Of a stretch of DNA of 64,000 nucleotides, positions 9,109-18,183 are shown piece after piece (position 1 is the stretch's first letter; the number at the start of each line of letters is the position of its first letter). This DNA comes from Sinomicrobium pectinilyticum. Lineage in GTDB: Bacteria; Bacteroidota; Bacteroidia; Flavobacteriales; Flavobacteriaceae. Below the pieces are notes generated by a model. That model made no database searches and was not told the DNA's origin. It saw only the letters and a list, made by a program, of their open reading frames with translations. Location: positions 59,884-123,883 of the forward strand of contig NZ_RJTM01000057.1 of assembly GCF_003725735.1 (NCBI RefSeq). Reading direction: 5' to 3'. Both the position numbers and the translations under genes were made by a program.

Positions 9109-9345
9109 CTATCTTTTAAACAGTCCGACAATAAAGAGGACGACAACAGCGCCGATAACCCCGGTGATGAGGTCTCCCACTATACCGGAGCCTATGCTGA
9201 TGTCCAGAACCCCGAAGAGCCAGTTTCCTACAAATCCTCCCAGGATACCCAAAAGAATGTTGATAAGGACGCCAAATCCGCCGCCTTTCATGATTTTTCC
9301 GGCCAGCCATCCGGCGATGGCTCCAATGATTATTGCATATAACAT
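9109..9345 (-). CDS. GlsB/YeaQ/YmgE family small membrane protein
   Basis: A 78-residue, very hydrophobic, glycine-rich protein with about three membrane segments. It begins MLYAIIIGAIAGWLAGKIMKG, followed by GFGVLINILLGILGGFVGN and a third segment near the C-terminus. This is the transglycosylase-associated (GlsB/YeaQ/YmgE) family, small inner-membrane proteins linked to stress responses; the older name does not imply enzymatic activity. It is monocistronic, with its own terminator and plsC divergent 65 bp away. Confidence 0.9.
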   Translation of the reverse strand: MLYAIIIGAIAGWLAGKIMKGGGFGVLINILLGILGGFVGNWLFGVLDISIGSGIVGDLITGVIGAVVVLFIVGLFKR

Positions 9346-9398
9346 AACAGGAATATTTAAAAGTTTTCATCTAAATATATGAATTTTTTTTAAAAGAT

Positions 9399-9406
9399 TA
9401 ACTTTG
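9399..9406 (+). promoter_or_regulatory. -7 box TAACTTTG immediately before plsC
   Basis: A perfect TAnnTTTG. It ends four bases before the ATG at 9411, so transcription would begin at or very near the start codon, giving a leaderless or almost leaderless mRNA. Confidence 0.5.
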
Positions 9407-9410
9407 AATT

Positions 9411-10193
9411 ATGATGAAATTACTTAAATACCCCTTTATACTTATCTGGCGAATTTGGTTCTATGTACTTATGTTGTGTACCATAATACTCCTGTCACCA
9501 CTGTTTTTGATACTTACTTCATCCGATAGGTATTACCACCAGTTTTTCTGGCTGGTGCGGAATGTCTGGGCCAATGTTATCCTCTACGGGATGGGATTTT
9601 ATCCCGTCATCGAAAGAGAGCAGGAAATAGAGCGGGGTAAGAGTTATGTGCTTATTGCCAACCATACGAGTATGACAGATATCATGCTGATGCTAAAGGC
9701 TTCCCGGAACCCTTTTGTGTTTGTAGGGAAAAAAGAACTTGCCAGGATACCCATTTTCGGATTTTTCTATAAACGGGTATGCATTATGGTGGATCGCAAC
9801 AATATAAAAAGCCGTACCGAAGTTTATGAGCGGGCTAAAAAACGCCTGGATGACGGATTGAGCATCTGTATCTTTCCGGAAGGAGGTGTCCCGGATGAAG
9901 AAGTCTTTCTCGATGAATTCAAGGACGGGGCCTTCCGGCTGGCCATAGCATATCAGATCCCCATAGTGCCTATGACCTTTGCAGATAACAAAAAGAGGTT
10001 CTCGTATACCTTTCTGAGCGGCAGCCCGGGAATTATGCGGGTGAAAGTGCATACCTTTCTGGAAACTACCGGTCTCACGGTGGCCGATCGTGTGGCATTG
10101 AAGGAACAGGCGAGAGAAATCATCGGTGAGCAGTTGCATGCATTCCGGGCGGAAGAAGAACAGGAGGTGAGCGGAAGTTCGTTTTTCCGTTGA
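9411..10193 (+). CDS. plsC: 1-acyl-sn-glycerol-3-phosphate acyltransferase
   Basis: A 260-residue PlsC-type acyltransferase that makes phosphatidic acid from lysophosphatidic acid at the inner membrane. An N-terminal hydrophobic region (residues 8-35) anchors the protein. The catalytic HX4D motif is NHTSMTD (near residues 83-89), and FPEGG near residue 158 binds the acceptor phosphate. Two ATGs in tandem (9411 and 9414) are possible starts. Length and motif spacing are normal. Confidence 0.9.
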   Translation: MMKLLKYPFILIWRIWFYVLMLCTIILLSPLFLILTSSDRYYHQFFWLVRNVWANVILYGMGFYPVIEREQEIERGKSYVLIANHTSMTDIMLMLKASRNPFVFVGKKELARIPIFGFFYKRVCIMVDRNNIKSRTEVYERAKKRLDDGLSICIFPEGGVPDEEVFLDEFKDGAFRLAIAYQIPIVPMTFADNKKRFSYTFLSGSPGIMRVKVHTFLETTGLTVADRVALKEQAREIIGEQLHAFRAEEEQEVSGSSFFR

Positions 10194-10272
10194 TAACTAC
10201 TTTTTATACCACTTTCCCCGGTGCCAAATAATATGTAATTTTACCCTGCATATTTTTTAAACATGCTCTTAG

Positions 10273-10341
10273 GTCCGGTCAGAGATTTATACGTGTTTCA
10301 TGTGGCCTAAGCGAAGGCCTTTAACCGAAATGCCACCGGAC
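10273..10341 (+). other. Possible structured 5' leader upstream of dnaE
   Basis: GTCCG (10273-10277) and GTGGC (10302-10306) can pair in nested order with the contiguous right arm GCCACCGGAC (10332-10341). An inner GGCCT/AGGCC pair is also available. This would form an interrupted stem about 50 bases before the dnaE start. It matches no riboswitch class I recognise. Confidence 0.3.
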
Positions 10342-10391
10342 AGTAATCGTAAAGAATCCTGCCTCTGGCAGACCACACAAACCACACCCTT

Positions 10392-13300
10392 ATGTACCTT
10401 ATTTTCGATACCGAGACTACCGGATTACCAAAACGCTGGGATGCCCCGTTAACGGATACGGATAACTGGCCCCGTTGTATACAGATCGCCTGGCAGTTGC
10501 ATGATGATATGGGAAACCTTGTAGAGCACGGAGATTACCTTGTGAAGCCCGAAGGATTTAATATCCCTTTTGACGCGGAGCGGGTGCACGGAATATCTAC
10601 CGAACTTGCCGAAGAGGAAGGTATAGGGCTTAAGGATATGCTGGAAAAATTCAATGCAGCGCTGGCCAAAACCAGATTTATAGTCGGACAGAACGTAGGG
10701 TTCGACGTGAATATCATGGGCTGTGAATTTTACCGGGAAGGAATGGACTCACCCCTTACCTCCCTGCCGGTACTGGATACCTGTACGGAAACTACGGCAG
10801 AGTTTTGCCGTATACCCGGAGGTCGCGGAGGAAAATTCAAGCTTCCCACGCTGACCGAACTGCACGAAAAACTCTTCGGGGAGGCGTTTGCCGAAGCCCA
10901 CAACGCTACGGCCGATGTGGAGGCCACTACACGCTGTTTCTTTGAACTCATTCGTATAGGAGAAGGGTTTACAGAAGAAGAACTGGATGTGCTTCCGGGG
11001 TATTTTGAAAGATTCCGCGAAGCCAATCCGCAGGAGATACAGCTTATAGGGCTGGAGCATATCAACCTGAAAGCCGCTTCCGATGCCATTCGCAAAAGGA
11101 TACAGAAAGCGCAGGGCACGGACATTTCCAGGCAGGAACTGGAAGAAAACAAGGAAGAGCTCAAAAAACTGGACTTTGTACACCTGCATAACCATACACA
11201 GTTTTCGGTATTGCAGGCCACTTCGAGCCTGCCCGACCTGGTAGCTGCCGCCGCCCGTGAAAAAATGCCCGCTGTCGCCATTACCGATCACGGGAACATG
11301 ATGGGTGCCTTTCACTTTGTTAAAGAGATAAGTAACTATAACAAATCGGTAAAGGCGAAGAATGCAGAAGCAGTGGAGAAGGGGGAGGAAGCCGTTGAAG
11401 TAGAAATAAAGCCCATTGTAGGCTGCGAGTTATACGTGTGTGAAAATCACCTGGATAAAAGCCGTAAGGATAACGGCTACCAGGTGGTGATGCTGGCAAA
11501 GAACAAAAGGGGCTATCACAACCTGGCAAAAATGTCTTCCGTGGCTTATACGCAGGGGTTCTATTATGTGCCCAGGATAGATAAGGAAGTTGTTAAGAAA
11601 TACAAAGAAGATATTATTGTACTTACCGGTAACCTTTACGGTGAAGTCCCCGGTAAAATACTGAATGTCGGAGAGAATCAGGCAGAAGAGGCCCTGTTAT
11701 GGTGGAAAGATCAGTTCGGGGAGGACCTTTATATAGAGCTGATGCGGCACGGGCAGGAAGATGAAGACAGGGTGAACAATGTCCTTGTGCAGTTTGCCAG
11801 AAAGCACGACATAAAGATGGTAGCTACCAACAATACCTTCTATATAACCAAAGAGGATGCCAATGCTCACGATATTCTCCTTTGTGTAAAGGACGGGGAA
11901 AAACAGGCCACACCTATCGGGAGAGGACGGGGATACCGTTACGGCCTGCCGAACCAGGAATATTATTTTAAGTCCGGGGAAGAGATGAAAGCCCTTTTTG
12001 CCGATCTTCCCGAAGCCATTTCCAATATTCAGGAAGTGGTGGATAAGATAGAGCCTTATGAGCTGGCGAGAGACGTGTTACTGCCAAAGTTTGATATACC
12101 GGAACAGTTCCAGGATGCACAGGATAATGAAGACGGTGGAAAAAGAGGAGAAAATGCCTATCTGCGTCACCTTACCTATGAAGGGGCGAAGAAGAGATAT
12201 CCGGAAATTACCGAAGAAATACGGGAACGTCTCGACTTTGAATTAAGTGTTATAGAACGGACAGGGTACCCGGGGTATTTTCTTATTGTGCAGGACTTTA
12301 TCGCTGCCGCAAGAGATATGGGGGTTTCCGTAGGGCCCGGGCGTGGCTCGGCAGCAGGTTCGGCAGTTGCTTACTGTCTCGGGATCACGAATCTCGATCC
12401 CGTAGCCTATGACCTCCTTTTTGAGCGTTTCCTTAATCCGGACCGGGTGTCCATGCCCGATATCGATATCGACTTTGACGATGAGGGGCGAAGCCGGGTT
12501 ATGGATTATGTTATTGACAAGTACGGGGCCAACCAGGTAGCACAGATCATTACCTATGGTACTATGGCAGCCAAATCTTCCATCCGCGATACGGCCAGGG
12601 TGCTGGATCTTCCCCTGGGCGATGCCGACAGGATAGCCAAGCTCATCCCCAATATGAAGCTGGCCAAAATATTCTCTTTGGATGACAGCAAACTGAAATC
12701 CAGCCTTCGTTCGGATGAACTCTTAAAGGTGAACGAACTGAAAAACCTGGCCGAAGGGGCCGATCTTGAAGCACAGACGATAAAACAGGCACAGATACTC
12801 GAAGGTTCCGTAAGGAATACCGGGATACATGCCTGCGGCGTTATCATTACCCCGGATGACATTACGAATTTCGTCCCGGTATCTATAGCCAAGGATTCCG
12901 ACCTGTACGTAACACAGTTCGACAACTCGGTGGTGGAAAGCGCGGGTCTGCTGAAGATGGACTTTCTCGGGCTGAAAACACTGACCCTGATCAAGGATAC
13001 GGTAAAGCTGGTGAAATACAAGCACAATATAGACCTCAACCCGGATGATTTTCCGCTGGACGATCAAAAGACATATGAGCTCTTTCAGCGCGGTGAAACC
13101 GTAGGGATATTCCAGTACGAATCCCCCGGGATGCAGAAATACATGAAAGAACTGAAGCCGACGGTCTTTGCCGATCTCATAGCCATGAACGCGCTGTACC
13201 GTCCGGGACCCCTGGAATACATCCCCAGTTTTATCAACCGGAAACACGGTAAGGAGGAGATCACTTACGATCTTGCTGCAATGGAAGAGTACCTCCAGGA

Positions 13301-14774
13301 AACCTATGGTATTACGGTGTACCAGGAGCAGGTGATGTTGCTGTCGCAAAAACTTGCAGGTTTTACCAAGGGTGAAGCGGACGTGTTGCGAAAGGCCATG
13401 GGTAAAAAAATATTTGCCCTGCTGGAGCAGTTAAAGCCCAAGTTCCTGGACGGGGGGGAAAAGAACGGCCACGACAGGGGAGTACTGGAGAAGATATGGA
13501 AAGACTGGGAAGCCTTTGCGAGTTATGCATTTAATAAAAGTCACTCTACCTGCTATGCCTGGATCGGTTACCAGACAGCTTACCTGAAAGCCAATTATCC
13601 TGCGGAATATATGGCAGCCGTACTTTCCAACAACATGAACGACATCAAGTCCGTCTCCTTCTTCCTCGAAGAGTGCAGGCGCATGGGACTGAATGTTCTC
13701 GGGCCGGATGTAAACGAATCCTTTTACAAGTTTACCGTAAACAAGGACAACGCCATACGTTTTGGAATGGGGGCCATTAAGGGAGTGGGCCGTGGTGCCG
13801 TGGAGACCATTGTGGAGAACAGGGAATCCGGGCCATACCGCTCCGTATTTGACCTGGCAAAGCGGGTAGACCTTCGTGCGGCCAATAAAAAAGCATTCGA
13901 GAACCTTGCCCTGGCCGGTGGTTTCGATTCTTTTGATGAGACGCACCGCGCCCAGTATTTTCACGATGAAGGCGATGGCATTGTTTTCCTGGAAAAAGTA
14001 ATGCGGTATGCTGCCAAATACCAGGAAAACGAAAATTCCGCGCAGGTAAGCCTTTTCGGGGAAGCCAGTGAAGTACAGATACCCGAACCGGTGGTACCCC
14101 CCTGTGAGGAATGGGGGACTATGGAGAAACTCCGGAGAGAGAAGGAAGTTGTGGGCATATATATTTCCGGCCATCCGCTGGATGATTTTAAAACCGAAAT
14201 GCAATATTTCTGCAACGGAAATATAGGTCTGCTGAACGAACTGGAGAATTATACCAACAGGGAGCTTTCGCTGGCGGGGGTCATCACCGATGTGCAGCAC
14301 AGGACCTCCAAGAACGGAAAGGGATGGGCTGCATTTATCGTAGAAGATTACACGGATTCCTATGAGTTTAAGATCTTCGGGGAAGAATACCTCAAATTCA
14401 GGCATTTCCTGATGGTGAATTCCTTTATTTACATGAAGGTCTTTATCCGCGAAGGATGGGTTAACCGCGATACCGGTCAGCGGGGAGACCCCCGCCTGCA
14501 GTTTAACAGTATGCAGTTGTTACAGGATGTCATGGAAGCCTACGCGAGAAAACTTACTATCCATCTCAATATCGAAGACCTGGAGGATTCCAAGATCCGG
14601 GTACTCAAAGACATTATACAGGAGCACAAGGGAGACCATGCCCTGAGCTTTACCGTTTACAAGATGGATGAAAAATTAAAGTTATATATGCCCAGCCGGA
14701 AGAAAAAGGTGCGTATTTCTAATGAACTCCTTACGGAACTGAGCAGGAGGGACCTGGTGTATAAACTGAATTAA
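10392..14774 (+). CDS. dnaE: DNA polymerase III alpha subunit with fused N-terminal proofreading exonuclease
   Basis: A 1460-residue replicative polymerase subunit. Residues 1-205 form a DnaQ-type 3'-5' exonuclease: DTETTG (6-11) supplies the Exo I acids, NVGFDVNI Exo II and HNATADVEAT the Exo III region. The PHP domain begins near 263 (HLHNHTQFS, ITDHGN). The C-family polymerase core has PDIDIDFDD near 689, holding the catalytic Asp residues. A tandem HhH region follows, then an OB fold near 1295 (VITDVQHRTSKNGKG). E. coli-type DnaE lacks the exonuclease, and PolC inserts it inside PHP; here it is a separate N-terminal module. The flavoprotein gene follows after 20 bp. Confidence 0.96.
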   Translation: MYLIFDTETTGLPKRWDAPLTDTDNWPRCIQIAWQLHDDMGNLVEHGDYLVKPEGFNIPFDAERVHGISTELAEEEGIGLKDMLEKFNAALAKTRFIVGQNVGFDVNIMGCEFYREGMDSPLTSLPVLDTCTETTAEFCRIPGGRGGKFKLPTLTELHEKLFGEAFAEAHNATADVEATTRCFFELIRIGEGFTEEELDVLPGYFERFREANPQEIQLIGLEHINLKAASDAIRKRIQKAQGTDISRQELEENKEELKKLDFVHLHNHTQFSVLQATSSLPDLVAAAAREKMPAVAITDHGNMMGAFHFVKEISNYNKSVKAKNAEAVEKGEEAVEVEIKPIVGCELYVCENHLDKSRKDNGYQVVMLAKNKRGYHNLAKMSSVAYTQGFYYVPRIDKEVVKKYKEDIIVLTGNLYGEVPGKILNVGENQAEEALLWWKDQFGEDLYIELMRHGQEDEDRVNNVLVQFARKHDIKMVATNNTFYITKEDANAHDILLCVKDGEKQATPIGRGRGYRYGLPNQEYYFKSGEEMKALFADLPEAISNIQEVVDKIEPYELARDVLLPKFDIPEQFQDAQDNEDGGKRGENAYLRHLTYEGAKKRYPEITEEIRERLDFELSVIERTGYPGYFLIVQDFIAAARDMGVSVGPGRGSAAGSAVAYCLGITNLDPVAYDLLFERFLNPDRVSMPDIDIDFDDEGRSRVMDYVIDKYGANQVAQIITYGTMAAKSSIRDTARVLDLPLGDADRIAKLIPNMKLAKIFSLDDSKLKSSLRSDELLKVNELKNLAEGADLEAQTIKQAQILEGSVRNTGIHACGVIITPDDITNFVPVSIAKDSDLYVTQFDNSVVESAGLLKMDFLGLKTLTLIKDTVKLVKYKHNIDLNPDDFPLDDQKTYELFQRGETVGIFQYESPGMQKYMKELKPTVFADLIAMNALYRPGPLEYIPSFINRKHGKEEITYDLAAMEEYLQETYGITVYQEQVMLLSQKLAGFTKGEADVLRKAMGKKIFALLEQLKPKFLDGGEKNGHDRGVLEKIWKDWEAFASYAFNKSHSTCYAWIGYQTAYLKANYPAEYMAAVLSNNMNDIKSVSFFLEECRRMGLNVLGPDVNESFYKFTVNKDNAIRFGMGAIKGVGRGAVETIVENRESGPYRSVFDLAKRVDLRAANKKAFENLALAGGFDSFDETHRAQYFHDEGDGIVFLEKVMRYAAKYQENENSAQVSLFGEASEVQIPEPVVPPCEEWGTMEKLRREKEVVGIYISGHPLDDFKTEMQYFCNGNIGLLNELENYTNRELSLAGVITDVQHRTSKNGKGWAAFIVEDYTDSYEFKIFGEEYLKFRHFLMVNSFIYMKVFIREGWVNRDTGQRGDPRLQFNSMQLLQDVMEAYARKLTIHLNIEDLEDSKIRVLKDIIQEHKGDHALSFTVYKMDEKLKLYMPSRKKKVRISNELLTELSRRDLVYKLN

Positions 14775-14794
14775 TTTCCTGCAAAGAGATAGGG

Positions 14795-16039
14795 ATGTCA
14801 AAAGATGCGGATGTAATTATTGCAGGAGGCGGGGCGGCAGGCTTTTTCGCCGCTGCCCATATGGCGGAGGCTTTGCCCGGTATAAGGATAATGATACTGG
14901 AAAAAAGCGGGGAAGTGCTTGCCAAAGTAAAAATATCAGGAGGAGGGCGGTGTAATGTTACACATGCCGAATTTGTTCCGCGCGAACTGGCCATACATTA
15001 TCCCCGGGGACAAAAAGAATTATTGGGGCCTTTCCACACGTTTTGCAGCGGAGATACGGTACAATTTTTCGAAAGCAGGGGAGTAAGGCTTAAAACAGAA
15101 GAGGATGGCCGTATGTTTCCCGAAACCGATTCGTCACAGACCATTATTGATTGCCTGCTCCGGGAAACGGCACAACGAGGGGTACAGGTCCTGACGGGGC
15201 ATGCCATCAGGGAAATACAATCCGCCGGAAATAGCTGGGAACTGGTGACGGCGAAAGGAAACTTTACCTGCCGCAAGCTCCTTATAGCTACCGGAAGCAG
15301 TCCGAAAATGTGGAATATTATCCGCCGATTTGGGCATTCCGTAGTACCCCCTGTTCCTTCACTTTTTACATTTCATATAAAAGATCCGCGTCTTGCAGGC
15401 CTTATGGGATTGGCTGCCCGGGTCTCCGTGAGGATATCGGGAGAAAAGAGTACCGGTGTTTTTGAAGGACCCCTGCTGATAACACATTGGGGCATCAGTG
15501 GTCCCGCCGTTCTGAAACTGTCGGCATGGGCAGCCCGGGAACTGCATGATTGTAATTACAAGTTTTCCGTAGAGGTAAACTGGCTGCATCAATTGACTTT
15601 TGAAGAAACCATAGCGGTCCTGAAGGAAAACAAAGAAATTCACGGAAAAAAGAATATTCTTTCTTCCGGGCCTTTTGATCTTCCGAAAAGGCTATGGGTG
15701 AAACTCGCGGAAGCATCGGGAATTCCGGCGGAGATGCGGTGGGCGGAAATACGCAGAGAATTGCTGGAGGACCTTGCCGGACAACTGACGAAAGGCGTTT
15801 TCCGGGTAGAGGGGAAAAGTACTTTTAAGGAAGAATTTGTTACTGCCGGAGGAGTGGACCTGAAAGAAATAGATTTTAAGACTTTTGGAAGTAAAATCCA
15901 CAAAGGGCTGTTTTTTGCAGGAGAAGTACTGAACATAGATGCCGTAACCGGGGGCTTTAACTTTCAGAGTGCCTGGACAGGGGGGTATATAGCTGCTAAA
16001 GCAATAATAAGCGCCTTGTCGGGAAAAGGGAATAAATAA
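14795..16039 (+). CDS. HI0933/YhiN-type NAD(P)/FAD-dependent oxidoreductase
   Basis: A 414-residue flavoprotein. The N-terminal dinucleotide fold reads VIIAGGGAAGFFAAAHMAE, followed by ILEKSGEVLAKVKISGGGRCN, the conserved signature of the HI0933/BaiN family. The C-terminal VTAGGVDLKEIDFKTFGSK, GLFFAGEVLNIDAVTGG and NFQSAWTGG are also family-typical and complete the FAD site. The biological substrate is not established. It begins 20 bp after dnaE and is probably co-transcribed with it. Confidence 0.9.
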   Translation: MSKDADVIIAGGGAAGFFAAAHMAEALPGIRIMILEKSGEVLAKVKISGGGRCNVTHAEFVPRELAIHYPRGQKELLGPFHTFCSGDTVQFFESRGVRLKTEEDGRMFPETDSSQTIIDCLLRETAQRGVQVLTGHAIREIQSAGNSWELVTAKGNFTCRKLLIATGSSPKMWNIIRRFGHSVVPPVPSLFTFHIKDPRLAGLMGLAARVSVRISGEKSTGVFEGPLLITHWGISGPAVLKLSAWAARELHDCNYKFSVEVNWLHQLTFEETIAVLKENKEIHGKKNILSSGPFDLPKRLWVKLAEASGIPAEMRWAEIRRELLEDLAGQLTKGVFRVEGKSTFKEEFVTAGGVDLKEIDFKTFGSKIHKGLFFAGEVLNIDAVTGGFNFQSAWTGGYIAAKAIISALSGKGNK

Positions 16040-16042
16040 AAA

Positions 16043-16160
16043 AGACTGTCCGAAAAGTGCTTAATCCGTCGTTTTCGGGAAACGGAATAAAAAGCTTATT
16101 CCACCTGCTCTCGTATGTTCCCGGAAACAATAAATGCTTGAATGACTTTTCAGACAATCC
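16043..16160. repeat. Long imperfect inverted repeat between convergent genes (bidirectional terminator or MITE-like remnant)
   Basis: Left arm AGACTGTCCGAAAAGT (16043-16058) pairs at 13 of 16 positions with ACTTTTCAGACAATCC (16145-16160). An A-run lies outside the left arm and a T-run outside the right arm. The interior contains a second hairpin, GGAATAA/TTATTCC (16084-16102). The location between convergent genes fits bidirectional termination. Size and end-like arms would also fit a small non-autonomous element. Confidence 0.5.
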
Positions 16161-16206
16161 TTTTTTCCCAGTGTTGTTTGTCCAACAATGAGTTGTGATA
16201 TTACGA

Positions 16207-16671
16207 TTACTGCTGCTGGGCCAGTAATGCCTGCAAGCGTTGTTGTAGTTCCGTATCGGTCTGTAATGCCATTGCAACTTCCTGGTAACGGTCGAGGGAA
16301 ATACCTTCATTGGTTATGGCGTCTTCCATCTGTTTTTGAAAACCGGATTGCATTTCCTGCATCTTGTTCATTACCACACCGAATTTTTCTTTTTCGTCTG
16401 TACTGGCATCCGCTTCTTTTTCGGGAGATTGCGATGCCTGGTATAATTCGTTGAAACGATCTATTTCAAAACCATTTTCTTCTACCGTCTTTACCATTTC
16501 CTGCTGGGCTTTTACATTCACTTCCTGCACTCCCTGAAAAGCGGCAGCTATTTTACCCAGTTCATCATCCGATACATCTACTTTTTTCTGTTCTGCTGTT
16601 TGTGCGAAAGCGGCAGTGCCCACCATCAAAAAACACATCAGAGTAGCTTTTAATTTGCCTGAAAATTTCAT
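16207..16671 (-). CDS. DUF4168 family secreted protein
   Basis: A 154-residue exported protein. A signal peptide of about 23 residues ends at AAFAQ. The rest is mostly helical and Gln/Glu-rich, with two related segments (ELGKIAAAFQGVQEVN near 38 and LDRYQEVAMALQTDTELQQRL near 128), as expected for DUF4168. There is no lipobox, so it is periplasmic or secreted. No enzymatic motif is visible and the function is unknown. A -7-like TAGTTTCG (16704-16711, minus strand) precedes it by about 30 bases. Confidence 0.75.
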   Translation of the reverse strand: MKFSGKLKATLMCFLMVGTAAFAQTAEQKKVDVSDDELGKIAAAFQGVQEVNVKAQQEMVKTVEENGFEIDRFNELYQASQSPEKEADASTDEKEKFGVVMNKMQEMQSGFQKQMEDAITNEGISLDRYQEVAMALQTDTELQQRLQALLAQQQ

Positions 16672-16822
16672 TTTTGTAGGAATTTTAATTACTTTATTTT
16701 TGCCGAAACTACGATATTTATGAAGGAAACACCAAAGTTACCTTCGATTTAACAGGATCTTAACGGGATTTTCTGCTTTTTTAACTTCCGATTTTCCGGA
16801 TATGATAAAGTGAGGAAAGCAC

Positions 16823-16830
16823 TATCTTTG
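16823..16830 (+). promoter_or_regulatory. -7 promoter box TATCTTTG before mvaD
   Basis: A perfect TAnnTTTG, 18 bases before the ATG at 16849. It lies inside the longer frame starting at GTG 16810 and therefore supports the shorter start. Confidence 0.55.
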
Positions 16831-16848
16831 TACAAATTTTACGGATTG

Positions 16849-17931
16849 ATGACAGAAAAGGATTTTGTGCCTGCCGGATACCGGGCTACCATAGAAACAG
16901 GAAGTTTTACCTGGAGATCGCCGAGCAATATCGCCCTGGTGAAATACTGGGGAAAACGGGGAGAACAGTTACCTGCCAACCCTTCCCTTAGTTTTACGCT
17001 GGATACTTGTGCCACAACTACGACGCTGCATTTTGAGAAGCGGGAACAACCGGTTTCGGGTTTCGGTTTCGATCTGCTTTTCGAAGGAAAAGCAAGGGAA
17101 GATTTTAAACCTAAGATAAATAGTTTTTTTGGCCGTATTGAAAGCTATATGCCATTTTTAAGACATTATCATTTTACAATAGAAACATCCAATTCCTTTC
17201 CTCATAGTAGCGGAATAGCTTCTTCAGCGAGTGGAATGAGTGCCCTGGCATTATGCCTGATGTCCATGGAAAAGGAAATGTCTCCCGGTATGCCGGAGGA
17301 GCATTTTTACCGGAAAGCGTCTTTTCTGGCCAGATTGGGCTCCGGTAGTGCATGCCGCAGTATAGAAGGCGGGCTGGTCGTATGGGGAAGGCATCCCGGA
17401 ATTATGGGAAGTACGGACCTGTACGGGGTTTCTTATCCGGGAGAAGTGCACCCCGTATTCCAAACTTATCAGGATACCATATTACTGGTAGACCGCGGGG
17501 AAAAACAGGTGAGCAGTACCGCGGGCCACGGGCTTATGCACGGCCATCCTTTTGCGGAACGCCGTTTTGTACAGGCCGGTGAGAACCTGTCCGCATTGCA
17601 GCAGGTATTAAAGGCGGGGGATATGGCGCGCTTTACGGAAATCGTGGAAAGCGAAGCCCTCACCCTGCATGCCATGATGATGACCGGGAAACCGTATTTT
17701 ATGCTGATGAGCCCCGCAACCCTTCAGGTCATCCGTAAAATATGGGATTTTCGTAAAAGATCCGGCTCTAATGTCTGCTTTACGCTCGATGCAGGGGCAA
17801 ACGTCCATGTTTTGTACCCGGAAGAGGAAAAAAAGGCAGTAATGGAATTTATTAATAATGAGTTGGTTGCATATTGTGAAAAGGGGTATTATATTTGCGA
17901 CCGCATTGGTGAAGGGGCCGTATCTCTGTAA
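16849..17931 (+). CDS. mvaD: Diphosphomevalonate decarboxylase
   Basis: A 360-residue GHMP-fold enzyme that converts mevalonate 5-diphosphate and ATP to isopentenyl diphosphate, the last step of the mevalonate route. WRSPSNIALVKYWGKR is the family N-terminal signature, and SSGIASSASGMSALAL the phosphate-binding loop. GSGSACRSIEGG and a C-terminal FTLDAGANVHVLY segment also match. The ATG at 16849 is preferred because a perfect -7 box lies just upstream, inside the alternative GTG-initiated extension. The mevalonate-kinase-like gene 250 bp downstream fits a shared pathway. Confidence 0.93.
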   Translation: MTEKDFVPAGYRATIETGSFTWRSPSNIALVKYWGKRGEQLPANPSLSFTLDTCATTTTLHFEKREQPVSGFGFDLLFEGKAREDFKPKINSFFGRIESYMPFLRHYHFTIETSNSFPHSSGIASSASGMSALALCLMSMEKEMSPGMPEEHFYRKASFLARLGSGSACRSIEGGLVVWGRHPGIMGSTDLYGVSYPGEVHPVFQTYQDTILLVDRGEKQVSSTAGHGLMHGHPFAERRFVQAGENLSALQQVLKAGDMARFTEIVESEALTLHAMMMTGKPYFMLMSPATLQVIRKIWDFRKRSGSNVCFTLDAGANVHVLYPEEEKKAVMEFINNELVAYCEKGYYICDRIGEGAVSL

Positions 17932-18025
17932 AGAGGAGCGATATATTGTCTGACAGACAGCAATATTTGTTTGCGAAAAATAGTGTTAAAACGCAATAAA
18001 AATTGTTGTCGCCGTTAAATTTGTG

Positions 18026-18033
18026 TATCTTTA
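18026..18033 (+). promoter_or_regulatory. Candidate promoter for the mevalonate-kinase-like gene
   Basis: TATCTTTA differs from TAnnTTTG at the last base. A TTG at 18006-18008 lies 17 bases upstream, within the spacing expected for a -33 element. It predicts a 5' leader of roughly 145 bases. Confidence 0.4.
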
Positions 18034-18183
18034 TAAAGCTGAGGCCGAAATATTAAAGAGAATGAAACCGGTAGGTGTGAAAAACCGTTCCGCACAGAGA
18101 GATGGTTGTTTTAGCCATCAAAGGTTTCGTTCCTGTGTTGAGTTTGTCGAAATATGACCGTTGAAAACACAATAAAATAATAC

